Of a DNA stretch of 64,000 nucleotides, positions 54,400-64,000 are shown piece by piece. Position 1 is the first letter of the stretch. Each line of letters starts with the position of its first letter. A program made the position numbers and the translations under genes. This DNA is from Fragilariopsis cylindrus CCMP1102. Lineage: Eukaryota; Bacillariophyta; Bacillariophyceae; Bacillariales; Bacillariaceae. The notes below the pieces were generated by a model. That model did no database searches. It saw only the letters and a list, made by a program, of their open reading frames with translations, and had not been told where the DNA came from. Location of the stretch: assembly GCA_900095095.1 (NCBI GenBank), contig FMBT01000340.1:222691-286690 (forward strand), in the 5' to 3' direction.

Positions 54400-57030
54400 C
54401 CCCCCCCCAAACTTTACTAGTATTTGTTAGTGTAGTATATAATAACAACTTTAGCATCAAGTATATACACCTAAAAAGCCATTTTTTTTGCAAATCAAAC
54501 TATGAAGTTTACAATTGACCTATTGGATGGAATACTGTTATATTCCTTAGTCTTTTTAGCCTACTGGTATCTCACAATGTTGACTCACACACAGCACACA
54601 TTTTAGGGACTTAAAATGTATGTGTACACACAACAAAATATCTCAATTGAAAGAGTTGCAGAGGAGAACTCTCTTTTGGTCGGGTGCAGCAGCCTCCATG
54701 TAGTATATGAGAACATTGTGTTTGCCTCCTACCACTTTTTTGTTCCTGCGGTTGAAGAGTAAACTTGATTTTAGTGCTGCGGTATGCACAAAAATAACCA
54801 TATTTTCCAGCAAGATGCACCAAAGAAATCTCTCATTCAAAATGGTTCCAAGGGAGAACTCTCTTTTGGTCGGGTGCAGCAGCCTCCATGTAGTGTATGA
54901 GAACATTGTGTTTGCCTCCTACCACTTTTTTGTTCCTGCGGTTGAAGAGTAAACTTGATTTTAGTGCTGCGGTATGCACAAAAATAACCATATTTTCCAG
55001 CAAGATGCACCAAAGAAATCTCTCATTCAAAATGGTTCCAAGGGAGAACTCTCTTTTGGTCGGGTTCAGCAGCCTCCATGTAGTGTATGAGAACATTGTG
55101 TTTGCCTCCTACCACTTTTTTGTTCCTGCGGTTGAAGAGTAAACTTGATTTTAGTGCTGCGGTATGCACAAAAATAACCATATTTTCCAGCAAGATGCAC
55201 CAAAGAAATCTCTCATTCAAAATGGTTCCAAGGGAGAACTCTCTTTTGGTCGGGTTCAGCAGCCTCCATGTAGTGTATGAGAACATTGTGTTTGCCTCCT
55301 ACCACTTTTTTGTTCCTGCGGTTGAAGAGTAAACTTGATTTTGGTGCTGCGGTATGCACAAAAATAACCATATTTTCCAGCAAAATGCACCAAGAAATCT
55401 CTCATTCAAAATGGTTCCAAGGGAGAACTCTCTTTTGGTTGGGTGCAGCAGCCTCCACATAGTGTATGAGAACATTGTGTTTGCCTCCTACCACTTTTTT
55501 GCTTCTGCGGTTAAAGAGTAAACTTGATTTTGGTGTGTGAGGCAGGCACACAAATAGTCATAAATAACTAGATTTTTGATCAAAATGAACCACAAAATAT
55601 CTCATATAAAAGGGTTGCAACAGACAACACCTTCTGAGTCCGGTGCACTAGCATCCGCATAGTGTACTAGAACATTGAATTAGCCTCCTATAAGTTTTTT
55701 GTTCCTGTAGTTATGGAATAAAATTTGTTTTGCTAATGTGGAAGGCACACAAATAACTAGATTTTTGATCAAAATGAACCACACAATATCTCATATAAAA
55801 TGGTTGCAACAGACAACACCTTCTGGGTCAGGTGCACAAACATTCACATAGTGTACTAGAACATTGTGTTTGCCTCCTACACGTTTCTTGTTCCTATGGT
55901 TATGGAATAAAATTCATTTTGCTAATGTGGCAGGCACACAAATAATAACTAGATTTTTGACCAAAATGAACCACAAAATATCTCATATAAAAGGGTTGCT
56001 GATGAGAACATCAGATAGGTTGGGTGCACAAACTTCCACATAGTGTACTAGAACATTGTGTTTGCCTCCTACAACTTTCCTATTCATGCGGTTGAGGAAT
56101 AAAATTTGTTTTGCTGTTGTGGTAGGCACATAAACATAAACAACTAGGTGAACAAGAGATCCAGGAGTAGGTTGGTATGAAACACTAGACAGATTGAATG
56201 TGTTTCCCTCCTACAATCCCTGGTGGTTCACCATCACTTGACTAAAGTAATTCTGATTGGTATCATTTTTATCCCACAAATTCTTTAGTGGAGTTTGGTC
56301 ATTGGAATATATTAAACAACTTTGAATAAGAAGATGAATAACTTCTCCTTAGGTAAATAATAAGATGAATAACTTCTCCTTAGGTTCCAAAACCAGCAAG
56401 GTGCACCAAAATACCACCCAGTCATCCATCTCATACCCATAGGGGATGAACGAAAGGTCATGATCTCTCATATTTACCTTATGTCATATTTCCATGCCCA
56501 AAAGTACCATTCAGAAATAGGCTGCCACAACATCAAAAAAAGGAATTGGACCATGGTTTGAACACCCAGATACCTTCCATATATGCATATGGTCAAAATA
56601 CACCAAGATTGCCATATTGGTGGTGTAGTGGGACGAGGAACAATAGAATAGACATAAAATGGCACAAAATGCGCACGCTGCAAAAATATCTGAGAGGCTA
56701 CCACGCCCATACCAGGTATGCTGAGTCCCAAATAAAATAATTAGACATCAACCTAATTCATAAAGGTTTTTGATTATATCATTGTTTGAAGTTACTATGC
56801 ATATATTTGGAGTGTCACAGGTCAAAATCCACCGCTAATAAAACACACAATTTCTCTGAGTGCCAAGTGCGCATGTAATCAAGGCCGTGATGCACCATCA
56901 ATACAGACCTAACAACCTTGAAAGATTGTAGTATAGAGCTCAACATTATACCTACCTATGGGTACAAGCTCCAACTATTGCTTAGGGCTATAGGGAGGTT
57001 AGGAAGGTATCAGGGTGTGCTAAGCCCTGT
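54400..57030. mobile_element. Second, truncated copy of the satellite-bearing element, reverse order
   Basis: 54412-54640 matches the inner part of the terminal inverted repeat of the 28499-31395 element (TTTACTAGTATTTGTTAGTG, TAACAACTTTAGCATCAAGT, ACAATTGACCTATTGGATGG, CTACTGGTATCTCACAATGT, CACAGCACACATTTTAGGGA). The outermost ~110 bp are missing. Then come the satellite (54641-56130) and the interior of the element in reverse orientation (56140-57030: CCACAAATTCTTTAGTGGAG, TACCATTCAGAAATAGGCTG, ATGCACCATCAATACAGACC). The far inverted repeat was not found, so this copy is incomplete. Confidence 0.8.
54641..56130. repeat. 190-bp tandem satellite, about eight units, opposite orientation
   Basis: Four to five units with a 190-bp period (starts near 54645, 54835, 55025, 55215, 55404) are nearly identical. 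Three or four more (to about 56130) are diverged, with a period of about 180 bp. The core on the minus strand, AACAAAAAAGTGGTAGGAGG followed by CAAACACAATGTTCT, is the same as that of the 189-bp array at 30086-31028, while the rest of the unit differs considerably. Confidence 0.88.
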
Positions 57031-57329
57031 GCCTAGAATGTATCAAACTGTTTGTCTAGTAGGATATATGCATGGTGTCGAGTATTGAGGTTCTAAATAA
57101 TTTAGTAATACTATTTGTCTGTAGTATGCATGTTTACTAGAATGCCTCTGTACATAGCTACTGGAATATGAATAGTGCAATTTCAATTGTATAAAGATGC
57201 TATGGTATATGATTATGTTGTTTTGCACGGCACTACTGCAGCTGTAGGCTCTGGAACCTATCAACTGATACCATGATATGGCATGCTTTGAGAAGTGATA
57301 TCAAGCGCCAGTAATTAGGGAAATGATCT

Positions 57330-57980
57330 AAACTACCTGAATATGGGAGACACTGTCCAAAAAACTTGTGTGGACCTTCCCAGCATCCATGTGGATCATC
57401 CCAGGGTGGCTGATCAGATCATCACTTTACTAGAGAAATCTTAATTGGTATCATATTGTTACACCAATTTCTCTGGTGAAATTTGGTTATTGTTGAAATA
57501 GTAATAATGATTCAAACTACAACTTTAAATTATAAAAGATACATACTATTATCTTCTCCTTTGGTTGTAGGACCAGTATGGTGCACCCCAATACCAACTA
57601 GTCTTCCATCCTGCACTCATAGGGGATGGATCCCTCATAAATACCATATGCCTGCCTCCAGAACACAAACATTGCATTTCTGCCAACATGTCAGATTTCC
57701 ATTCTAAAAAGTAGCATCCAAAAATAGGCTACCACAGCATCAAAAAAGGAACTGGGCCATGGTTTGAACACCCGGATACCTTCCATATATATGTTTGATC
57801 AGAAAAAACCAACAATTCCTTGAACATTTGCTATATGGGTGGTTTGGTGGGACGTGTAGTGGGAACAATATAATATAAATAAAATGGCAAAAATATACAC
57901 ATTGCTACTGCAACCATATCAGGTATGCTGGACCCAAACTAAATTGCTTGGCAGCCACCTTTCTCATAGAATAAATTGAT
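57330..57980. repeat. Further partial copy of the element interior
   Basis: Pieces match 56230-56760 and, in reverse, 29470-29960: TAATTGGTATCAT...TTTCTCTGGTGAAATTTGG, ATAGGGGATGGATCCCTCAT, AATAGGCTACCACAGCATCA, CACCCGGATACCTTCCATAT and AGGTATGCTGGACCCAAACT. The order is the same as in 56140-57030, so this is a tandem, more diverged copy without a satellite. Confidence 0.75.
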
Positions 57981-59271
57981 ACTACCATTGTTTCAGGTAG
58001 CCATACAAATTTTTGGGGTGATTGTTTTTGTTAAAAGGTATTTGTTAACGCAAGTAGATCATCCATGTTTGACAAATTTGAGTCTAGTCGATTGAGTCGA
58101 ATAAATTATTATTTAAGCGTCAACGAATGTTCTTGGCTGTGGGAACACGCGACGAAGAATATGGAAATCGTTTACCAGGTAGACAGCGTATGTAATTATA
58201 TTTCCGATACAATTCTAGTCGTAAAAGTTAGTAGCGTATTTTCGAAAGTTGGTAGCGTAAAAGTTAGTACAAGTAGGCGTACATGCTTCTGACATGATTT
58301 GAGCACACATGATATACTCACTTCACGTATCTTTCATTTCTATTGGTTTAATAATGAGAGAGATACATATAGCACTTAGGAACTATATCTTTGACACACT
58401 TCGAGACCAATTTACGCATGTGCTTCCACTCACGATAAAATAAATCATGCACGACTACGTCGAACGTTTACTTTCACCGCGCACGGGATAATTCTTCTTG
58501 TTAAGTGTTAATTGCTATATTTCAATCGCCAATTGTTTAAGACACAAGATGAGCATGAATCCATTAATTAATCTTTATGTCTAGGCACGCGAATAACCAT
58601 GCATCGACAAAATGCAAGAATATCACATTCACACATCAAACAATTTATTCGTTCTTCACATTATGATACTACTGTATAAAAATAATAGCATTATGTTTTT
58701 CATTTTTCAGTCTTCTTTTTCAAATATTTTCTTTCAAATCTTCTCTTTCGCTAAGTAATCGTTGAATAAAATCAAATTCAACGGAGTGAACATTAACATT
58801 TACATTAAATCGATACAAAATTCAACAAAAATGAGTTAGTATCAATTCTTTCAACAAAAAGATGATACTAAAGAATCAAATAACGAATAGAATGAGGTAA
58901 AAAGCGAGAGTTTACAGTAAAATGATGTCAGGTAGTACTAAAATATCATACGAATTTTTCTAGCCTACTTCATGCGTTACGTTTTGCTTGGTGTCATCAT
59001 CTTTCTCTCGATTAAAAATAGAGATTGAGTGAGTCAGTCAGCGACCTGCCTGAAGAATATGAATTTAAAAAATCAACGGTTGGCCAAAAATTGAGCAACC
59101 ACCGTACACCGTGCGCTATCGTTAGTCGCATTGCTCAACAGATATTCCTCGTATCCGACAATTTAGATCATTTCATATTCTTCCCATAACTTCCCATAAC
59201 ATCTAATAATAAAGTACATAAAGTATCACATAAAGTGTACCTCTACTGATCCCGCATATATCTAAATCATT
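57981..59271. other. Intergenic, no gene seen
   Basis: Unique AT-rich sequence. The open frame at 58065-58292 is short and lacks recognisable features. TTCCCATAACTTCCCATAAC (59181-59200) and ATAAAGTACATAAAGTATCACATAAAGTG (to about 59238) are small repeats just upstream of the next gene. Confidence 0.4.
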
Positions 59272-60932
59272 ATGAAGTTTTGTTCCATTTCTCTCCTCTC
59301 CTTCGTTGTTGCCATTACGGCAGAACCCCTGTCTCCAAATACGCAACAACTACCGGAGAACGAATTTCCATGTTTGGCGGAATGTATATTCGATGATGAA
59401 GGGAATGAAATATGTACCTTCCAAGTCAGTCGGGCTGAATTGGCAAGTGAACTGGGATATTATCAATTCGCGGGTGTCGATGGAGTAGATTGTGCTGGAA
59501 CCAATCCTGTTCTTGGTATGTCATACATATATACGTCGTTTGTCATCATCCTGTAGCTTCATACTATTGTATTCTCACACGTTTCTTTCTTCCTCTTCTT
59601 TCTTTACTTTCTTCCTCTTCTTTTTCTTGTTCTTCCTCTTGTTTCTGTTGTGCAGGTGTTAAGAAGGGTGCTACATACCTATTCACTCAACGAAGAACAT
59701 CGAATTATTTTCATCCTCTCGGATTTGCCCATGGTCCGGATGGTGCCTTAGATGATCAACCGGAGTTGGAACCTAGTGTTTGTTTCGGACAAACACGTGA
59801 TGGACCTGACTTGGATTGTGACTGCAAGTTAGGGTTAGAGGAAGATGAAGTCGGATCTTGTCCATCACCAATGTACTTTCGCGGGGATACATATTTAGGA
59901 AAGTACTCGAATAATGCAGTAGTTGCACCTCTCAGTAAAAATGAAGATTTTGGTTTGGATGTATACGAACCAGAATTTGTTATCCCTTTACTTCAATGGA
60001 AAACAGCTGCCTCAGGATTATTGTTTGGACAAGATCGTGAAAATTATTTTGTTGCATTAAATATCCCAACTGATATCGAGTCCACTGGTACGTTCTACTC
60101 CGTAGTATGAGTATGAAAATATGTTATCGTGTACCGCACCGTCCATCAAACTCGTTCACATCACATCACATCACATCACATACACATTTTCACTAACCCA
60201 TATATTCTATTCTATTCTATTATCATATAATACACATCTATATTATATATTTCTACAGATGATTTCTTTTACTTTTGTCACGTCCACCAATTCATGACAG
60301 GACGTGTTAAGTTTGTCGGTGACGATGGAAAAGCTCTTTTTCCCAAGAATACCAAACTTATTCCGTACGATTATCAACAACCCGACGAATATGATACTTC
60401 TTGTGGAACAACTGGTATTTCTTCTTCAAGACTCCCCAATGATGAATGTCCTGAAACATTCGTCTGTAATCGTCCCGATGCAATTGACTTTCCTAAAGAA
60501 AATAAATTTGCTGACTGTGTTGACTCAATGAATTGTGCAATGATTAAGGGTATGACCACGAAGGTCAATATGCAAAGTAGTATAGCATTATTTAATCATC
60601 AAATGATTCCTCACCATCAACAGGCCGTGAATATGTGTAAGGCATTGGATGTTGCAGGTGGAACCGATTGTGAAGATATTGTTGAGTTTGAAGATGACGC
60701 AAAATGTATCCTCAAGGTATTGTGCCAAGAAATTATTAATGTACAAAATGCTCAAATTCAAACAATGCGTGGTGTATTGGCACAATTGGACTTAGACGAA
60801 ACAGCTGATTGTATTGTTGAAATCACGAATGATGATTCTGATGATTCATCTAGTTCCAGTTCTGATTCTTCTTCGAAGAAGAAGTCCAAGGCTCGCAAGG
60901 CTCCTAAGAGAAAGAAAGATAAACGAAACTAA
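59272..60932 (+). CDS. Secreted cupredoxin-like + DUF305 protein
   Basis: Three exons: 59272-59515, 59656-60087 and 60259-60932 (introns 140 and 171 bp), giving 449 aa. It starts with a signal peptide (MKFCSISLLSFVVAITA). Residues ~75-245 look cupredoxin-like: TYLFTQRRTSNYFHPLGFAH with a His ligand, and FFYFCHVHQFMTGRV supplying Cys232, His235 and Met238 in the plastocyanin-like C-x2-H-x2-M spacing, plus an extra His233. Residues ~320-410 match DUF305: IALFNHQMIPHHQQAVNMCK and LCQEIINVQNAQIQTMRGVL, a helical domain with conserved His and Met seen in secreted, often copper-linked, proteins. The C-terminus is a Ser/Asp tract followed by a Lys/Arg-rich tail. I infer an extracytoplasmic copper-binding or redox protein; the exact function is unknown. 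The start is the ATG of the signal peptide, and splicing restores LG|VKKG and STD|DFFYF. Confidence 0.82.
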
Positions 60933-62454
60933 AGAAATATTTGTCGTGATGGGTTTTGTCGCCGATACATTCCTTTTCTTTTGTTACCATGATCCATCTG
61001 TCCACAAGATTTCAAATTTATATATCAAATCAAATGCATGTTTCTTCAGTACCCACATCTATACACTAATAATTATCCAGAGATCAGAATTATATTATGT
61101 GCCCTATCTCAAAAATTCAAGTAAGATCGATTGTAAACAAAAAAAATTAAAAATATTCGTTAACTGTAAAATTTTTAATCTATTTATTTACGCATCACAT
61201 AGACTACATTTAGGAGATCATGAATTCCCATTTGCAATATCATTGATTCTCCTACAACTAGCAATATTGCCCTTGTTTTCTACTTTCTCTCCTAGTATTC
61301 ATGCATGTGCATCATATAATTATTGTATAATTATAATAATATAAATATCTAATTTAAATCCTTTCGAAACGCTCAGCCCATGGCTCGAGTACCATCTCAC
61401 AAAGGCGCAGCTATACCGCAAAATTAGAGTATAATTATAGTATATTGACTCATGCCATAATCTCAGGACACCCAACAGTAAGTAAACCACTCAGAAACAA
61501 GTGCCAGATCATTATTACCCTATAAAGCTACCCCGGCGATCTCCTCCAACGAAAGTAAAGTCCCTTTGGAAATACCACATTCCATATTAAAAATCAATGT
61601 ATAAACCTGAGAAAGGCTGGTAGTTCTTGATTAAAAGTAGGTGTATTTTCCTTTGGTTCTGGGCAATCAAAAAAAGCTAATGCTGCAAGGAATAAAACAC
61701 ATCCACAAGTATTAAAAGACAAATACCATACATATTGACTTTCACTTTTCAAAACAAAGTATTATTAGCACCCATAATGACCAAATTAAAAAGAATTGTA
61801 GGTTATAACTAATGTGCCTTAGCCCTCATATTTTCCACCAGCATTACCAGCAATAGTTAAGAAAGGATATATATGTATTCAGCAAATTACATTCCCAAAA
61901 ACAGTTGTAAAGATAACAACAAGTTAACATAAAATAATAATGAATGGAAATGAAGACACAAAAATTAATCTCCATATTGGTTTGCTGTTTTCTTCTGCTA
62001 GTTTCTTCACTCTATACATGCTATGTGTAGGCGTAAGGCGAGTGTCACTATAGAATGACCGACCAGGACAGACCATATGAGTGATATGACCGACCAGGGT
62101 CAGACCACACACAGACCACGAGTAGATAAGCCGATCATAGAGAGCAACTAAGCTCACTCTTCTAATAAACACTATTTACACACGTTAATAGCATAGAAGG
62201 TCTTCAGTCTAGTGAACTTAGGTAGCTAGATACATTTACAGGTTATGAGAACATATATCTTTCGTTATCGATCATAGATCAACAATGACGTACATCGAAA
62301 GTTTAAAGGCTGTTGGTGATAGATTCTTACGAAACAAGATTCGTGCACATAAAACTGTACCAAAAGCATACAAAACAGCGCGTGCGTTGAATTAAAATTG
62401 CAAAAGTTGCTTAAATAATTAATAAAAGCACAACAAATTTCTACAATTTGGCAA
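60933..62454. other. 1.5 kb intergenic, no gene recognised
   Basis: AT-rich. The open frames 60814-61344 (overlapping the previous gene's 3' end) and 61924-62172 are not protein-like. A GACCGACCAGG(A/G)/CAGACCA motif is repeated at about 62057 and 62089. Confidence 0.4.
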
Positions 62455-62620
62455 ACATGTCATATTTCCATGCCCAAAAGTACCATTCAGAAATAGGCTG
62501 CCACAACTTCAAAAAAAGGAATTGAACCATGGTTTCAACACCCAGATACCTTCCATATATGCATATGGTCAAAATACACCAACAATGCTTGGAACAGTTG
62601 CCATATTGGTGGTGTGGTGG
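62455..62620. repeat. Short fragment of the element interior
   Basis: Matches the interior of the satellite-bearing elements almost exactly: CATGCCCAAAAGTACCATTC, AAATAGGCTGCCACAACTTC, CACCCAGATACCTTCCATAT and ATGGTCAAAATACACCAACA, ending in GGTGGTGTGGTGG. The same stretch is at 56492-56640 and, in reverse, at 29555-29725. It abuts and enters the 3' end of the following gene fragment. Confidence 0.85.
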
Positions 62621-63012
62621 ATACCATTTGGTATATCTTCATTGCTCACAGTATTATAGGATTGTTCTAGTTCATTCAATGAACGTTTTGCTATAAGTTC
62701 ACGTATTGACAATGGATTAATATTACCATTAACACCATTAATAGGATCAAGATCAAGAGCTAATAGATATTGTGCATCCAATGCGGATCGTGCAAATAAT
62801 GCAGAAGCATATGCTGTTTGATCATAAAAATATAAATCTTGTACATTTTTTCCACATGAATACGATGGATCAATGGGTGATTTCAATTTTGGTAAACGTT
62901 TTGTTACAGCTTCTAATACATCATTATAATGATTACCCTTTTTACTTTTGCTTTTGCTTTTCGTATTAGTAGTGCTGCTTTTGCTTTTCGTACTAGTAGT
63001 AGGTTTTATCAT
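62621..63012 (-). pseudogene. Gene fragment truncated by a repeat
   Basis: An open frame from the ATG at 63012 gives a Lys/Ser/Thr-rich start (MIKPTTSTKSKS...) and then protein-like sequence: DVLEAVTKRLPKLKSPIDPS, GKNVQDLYFYDQTAYASALF, ARSALDAQYLLALDLDP and LSIRELIAKRSLNELEQSYN. At about 62621 the frame runs into the repeat fragment, which supplies the last 16 or so residues and the stop (62569). I do not recognise the protein. It is either a gene whose 3' part was lost or moved by repeat insertion, or a first exon whose downstream exons lie elsewhere; no good donor was identified. Confidence 0.55.
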
Positions 63013-64000
63013 GATACTGTATCAGTATCAGTACTCTAGTGGTTACTGTACAGAAATTGAGTGCTATGGAGAAAGAATGGAACTGATGCACCACCGATCA
63101 GAACTACAGTATCATCATGAGGCAGGAGATAACGAAAATGTGAGATTCATGAGAATACCGTTTTGTAGAAGATACCCTAATTTTTGTGAACAATGTGCAG
63201 TACTGTAGTCCGTGTATGCGTTAGAGAATCACTATCGCGCACGCGATCAGTTACGTCTTATCTTAATATATATAGAAATGACAGTAACAAATACAAGCTG
63301 TAGTTTTTTTAACAAAGATATGGGTACGTTTTGAAATTCATTATGCTGTTGTGGAAGTAAAAAAACAACAAGATTTTGGTCAGAAATGAACAACAACATA
63401 ACTTGTATGAAATAGTTGCAGAGGACAGCGCCATATAGGTTTGGTGAACTATCAACCACATATATATAGTGTGCTAGAATATTGTGTAATAATATGTGTG
63501 TGCCTCCTACTGTTGCCATTATTCTGCCTGCTTTGAGCAGATATCTTGTTGTGCGTGACTGATATGATGATGTATCATTTCAATTTGCAATGTACTTCCA
63601 TCTACCAGGTAATCTAGATAAAGTTACAGCAGCAGCAAAAGTCTTATTTGCTGGTTCTTATAAATGGTAGCAGCTTTAGGTACCAACAAGCATGGTAGCA
63701 CTGAAGTAAGAGGAGGACTTAATATTATTGAACAGTGAGAGTGTGTGTAATGTTGGTATAATAATGTATTTTGAAATTCTCCTTCCACCTGCCAGGGATG
63801 TACAAAACAACAACACCTCACATTATCTGCAGTTTGAGTTGATGCAAAGTCATCTCATTGTTGTATTGTTACCAGTTTGAGATGATGTATTTTAATTTAC
63901 CTTCCTCTGTGCACTATCTTACACCAGATAAAGTAAAGCTGTAGCATAATTATTCTATTGTTTATTTTACCAGCAGTAGCCAGTGAGGTAAATTTATTGC
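63013..64000. other. Window end: one diverged satellite unit, no gene seen
   Basis: At 63335-63530 there is a single diverged relative of the satellite unit (TGCTGTTGTGGAAGTAAAAAAA, GTTGCAGAGGACAGC, TAGTGTGCTAGAATATTGTG, GTGTGCCTCCTACTGTTGCC). The open frame on the minus strand at 63247-63519 follows this unit and is not called. TTTTGAAATTCTCCTTCCAC-like text recurs near 63770 and 63890. No protein-like frame is present. Confidence 0.45.

Noticed and set aside
1-64000. CRISPR array, bacterial operons, tRNA or rRNA genes
   Set aside because: The tandem repeats are 180-190 bp without spacers; genes have spliceosomal introns; no tRNA-like T-loop with a foldable cloverleaf or rRNA segment was spotted by eye. 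A tRNAscan run would settle the tRNA question.

Overview
This is nuclear DNA of a eukaryote, almost certainly a diatom. The genes have GT-AG introns of roughly 90-580 bp and AT-rich intergenic DNA full of microsatellites. Several genes belong to types I know mainly from diatoms: PSS-repeat surface proteins joined to an ice-binding-like (DUF3494) domain, plastid-targeted LCIB-type (theta) carbonic anhydrases with an ASAF-like leader, and small proteins with the GLE / VF-EQ signature. I cannot name the genus.

Layout from left to right: a broken DUF3494/PSS gene (1-1311); a COG0523/CobW GTPase (minus, 1948-3646); mitochondrial SDHB (minus, 6154-7529); three paralogs of a diatom-type small protein family (8694-9329 minus, 11152-11757 minus, 14827-15445 plus, the last with a 1-nt frameshift) in repeat-rich DNA; a Crypton-like tyrosine recombinase (minus, 16118-19105) flanked by short repeats; a MITE-like element (19766-19981); two tandem theta-carbonic anhydrase genes (20737-21944 and 23552-24899) with related promoters; a Na+/dicarboxylate symporter (26202-28089); a 2.9-kb element with long terminal inverted repeats and a 189-bp satellite (28499-31395); an intact DUF3494/PSS gene (32518-33591); a large HYR / Cys-rich / PSS / ShK-like surface protein (35607-39859); a helicase-associated-domain protein (minus, 40271-43312); a Gfo/Idh/MocA oxidoreductase (minus, 45323-46991); an LRR-like protein (minus, 47778-50588); an ABCE1-like ATPase with a degraded Fe-S domain (51180-53984); a second satellite-bearing repeat block (54400-57980); a secreted cupredoxin + DUF305 protein (59272-60932); and a gene fragment cut by a repeat (62621-63012).

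Three groups of genes seem related in function or origin. The two carbonic anhydrases share a leader, an intron position and an upstream block carrying TGACGT motifs, the motif known from CO2/cAMP-responsive diatom promoters. The two DUF3494 genes and the HYR protein share modules (PSS repeats and a Cys-rich GTEVSED module) and probably act at the cell surface. The satellite-bearing elements form one repeat family found at several places in the window.

Exon boundaries were deduced by hand from splice sites, reading phase and remembered family alignments. No search was run, so domain names are recognition calls.
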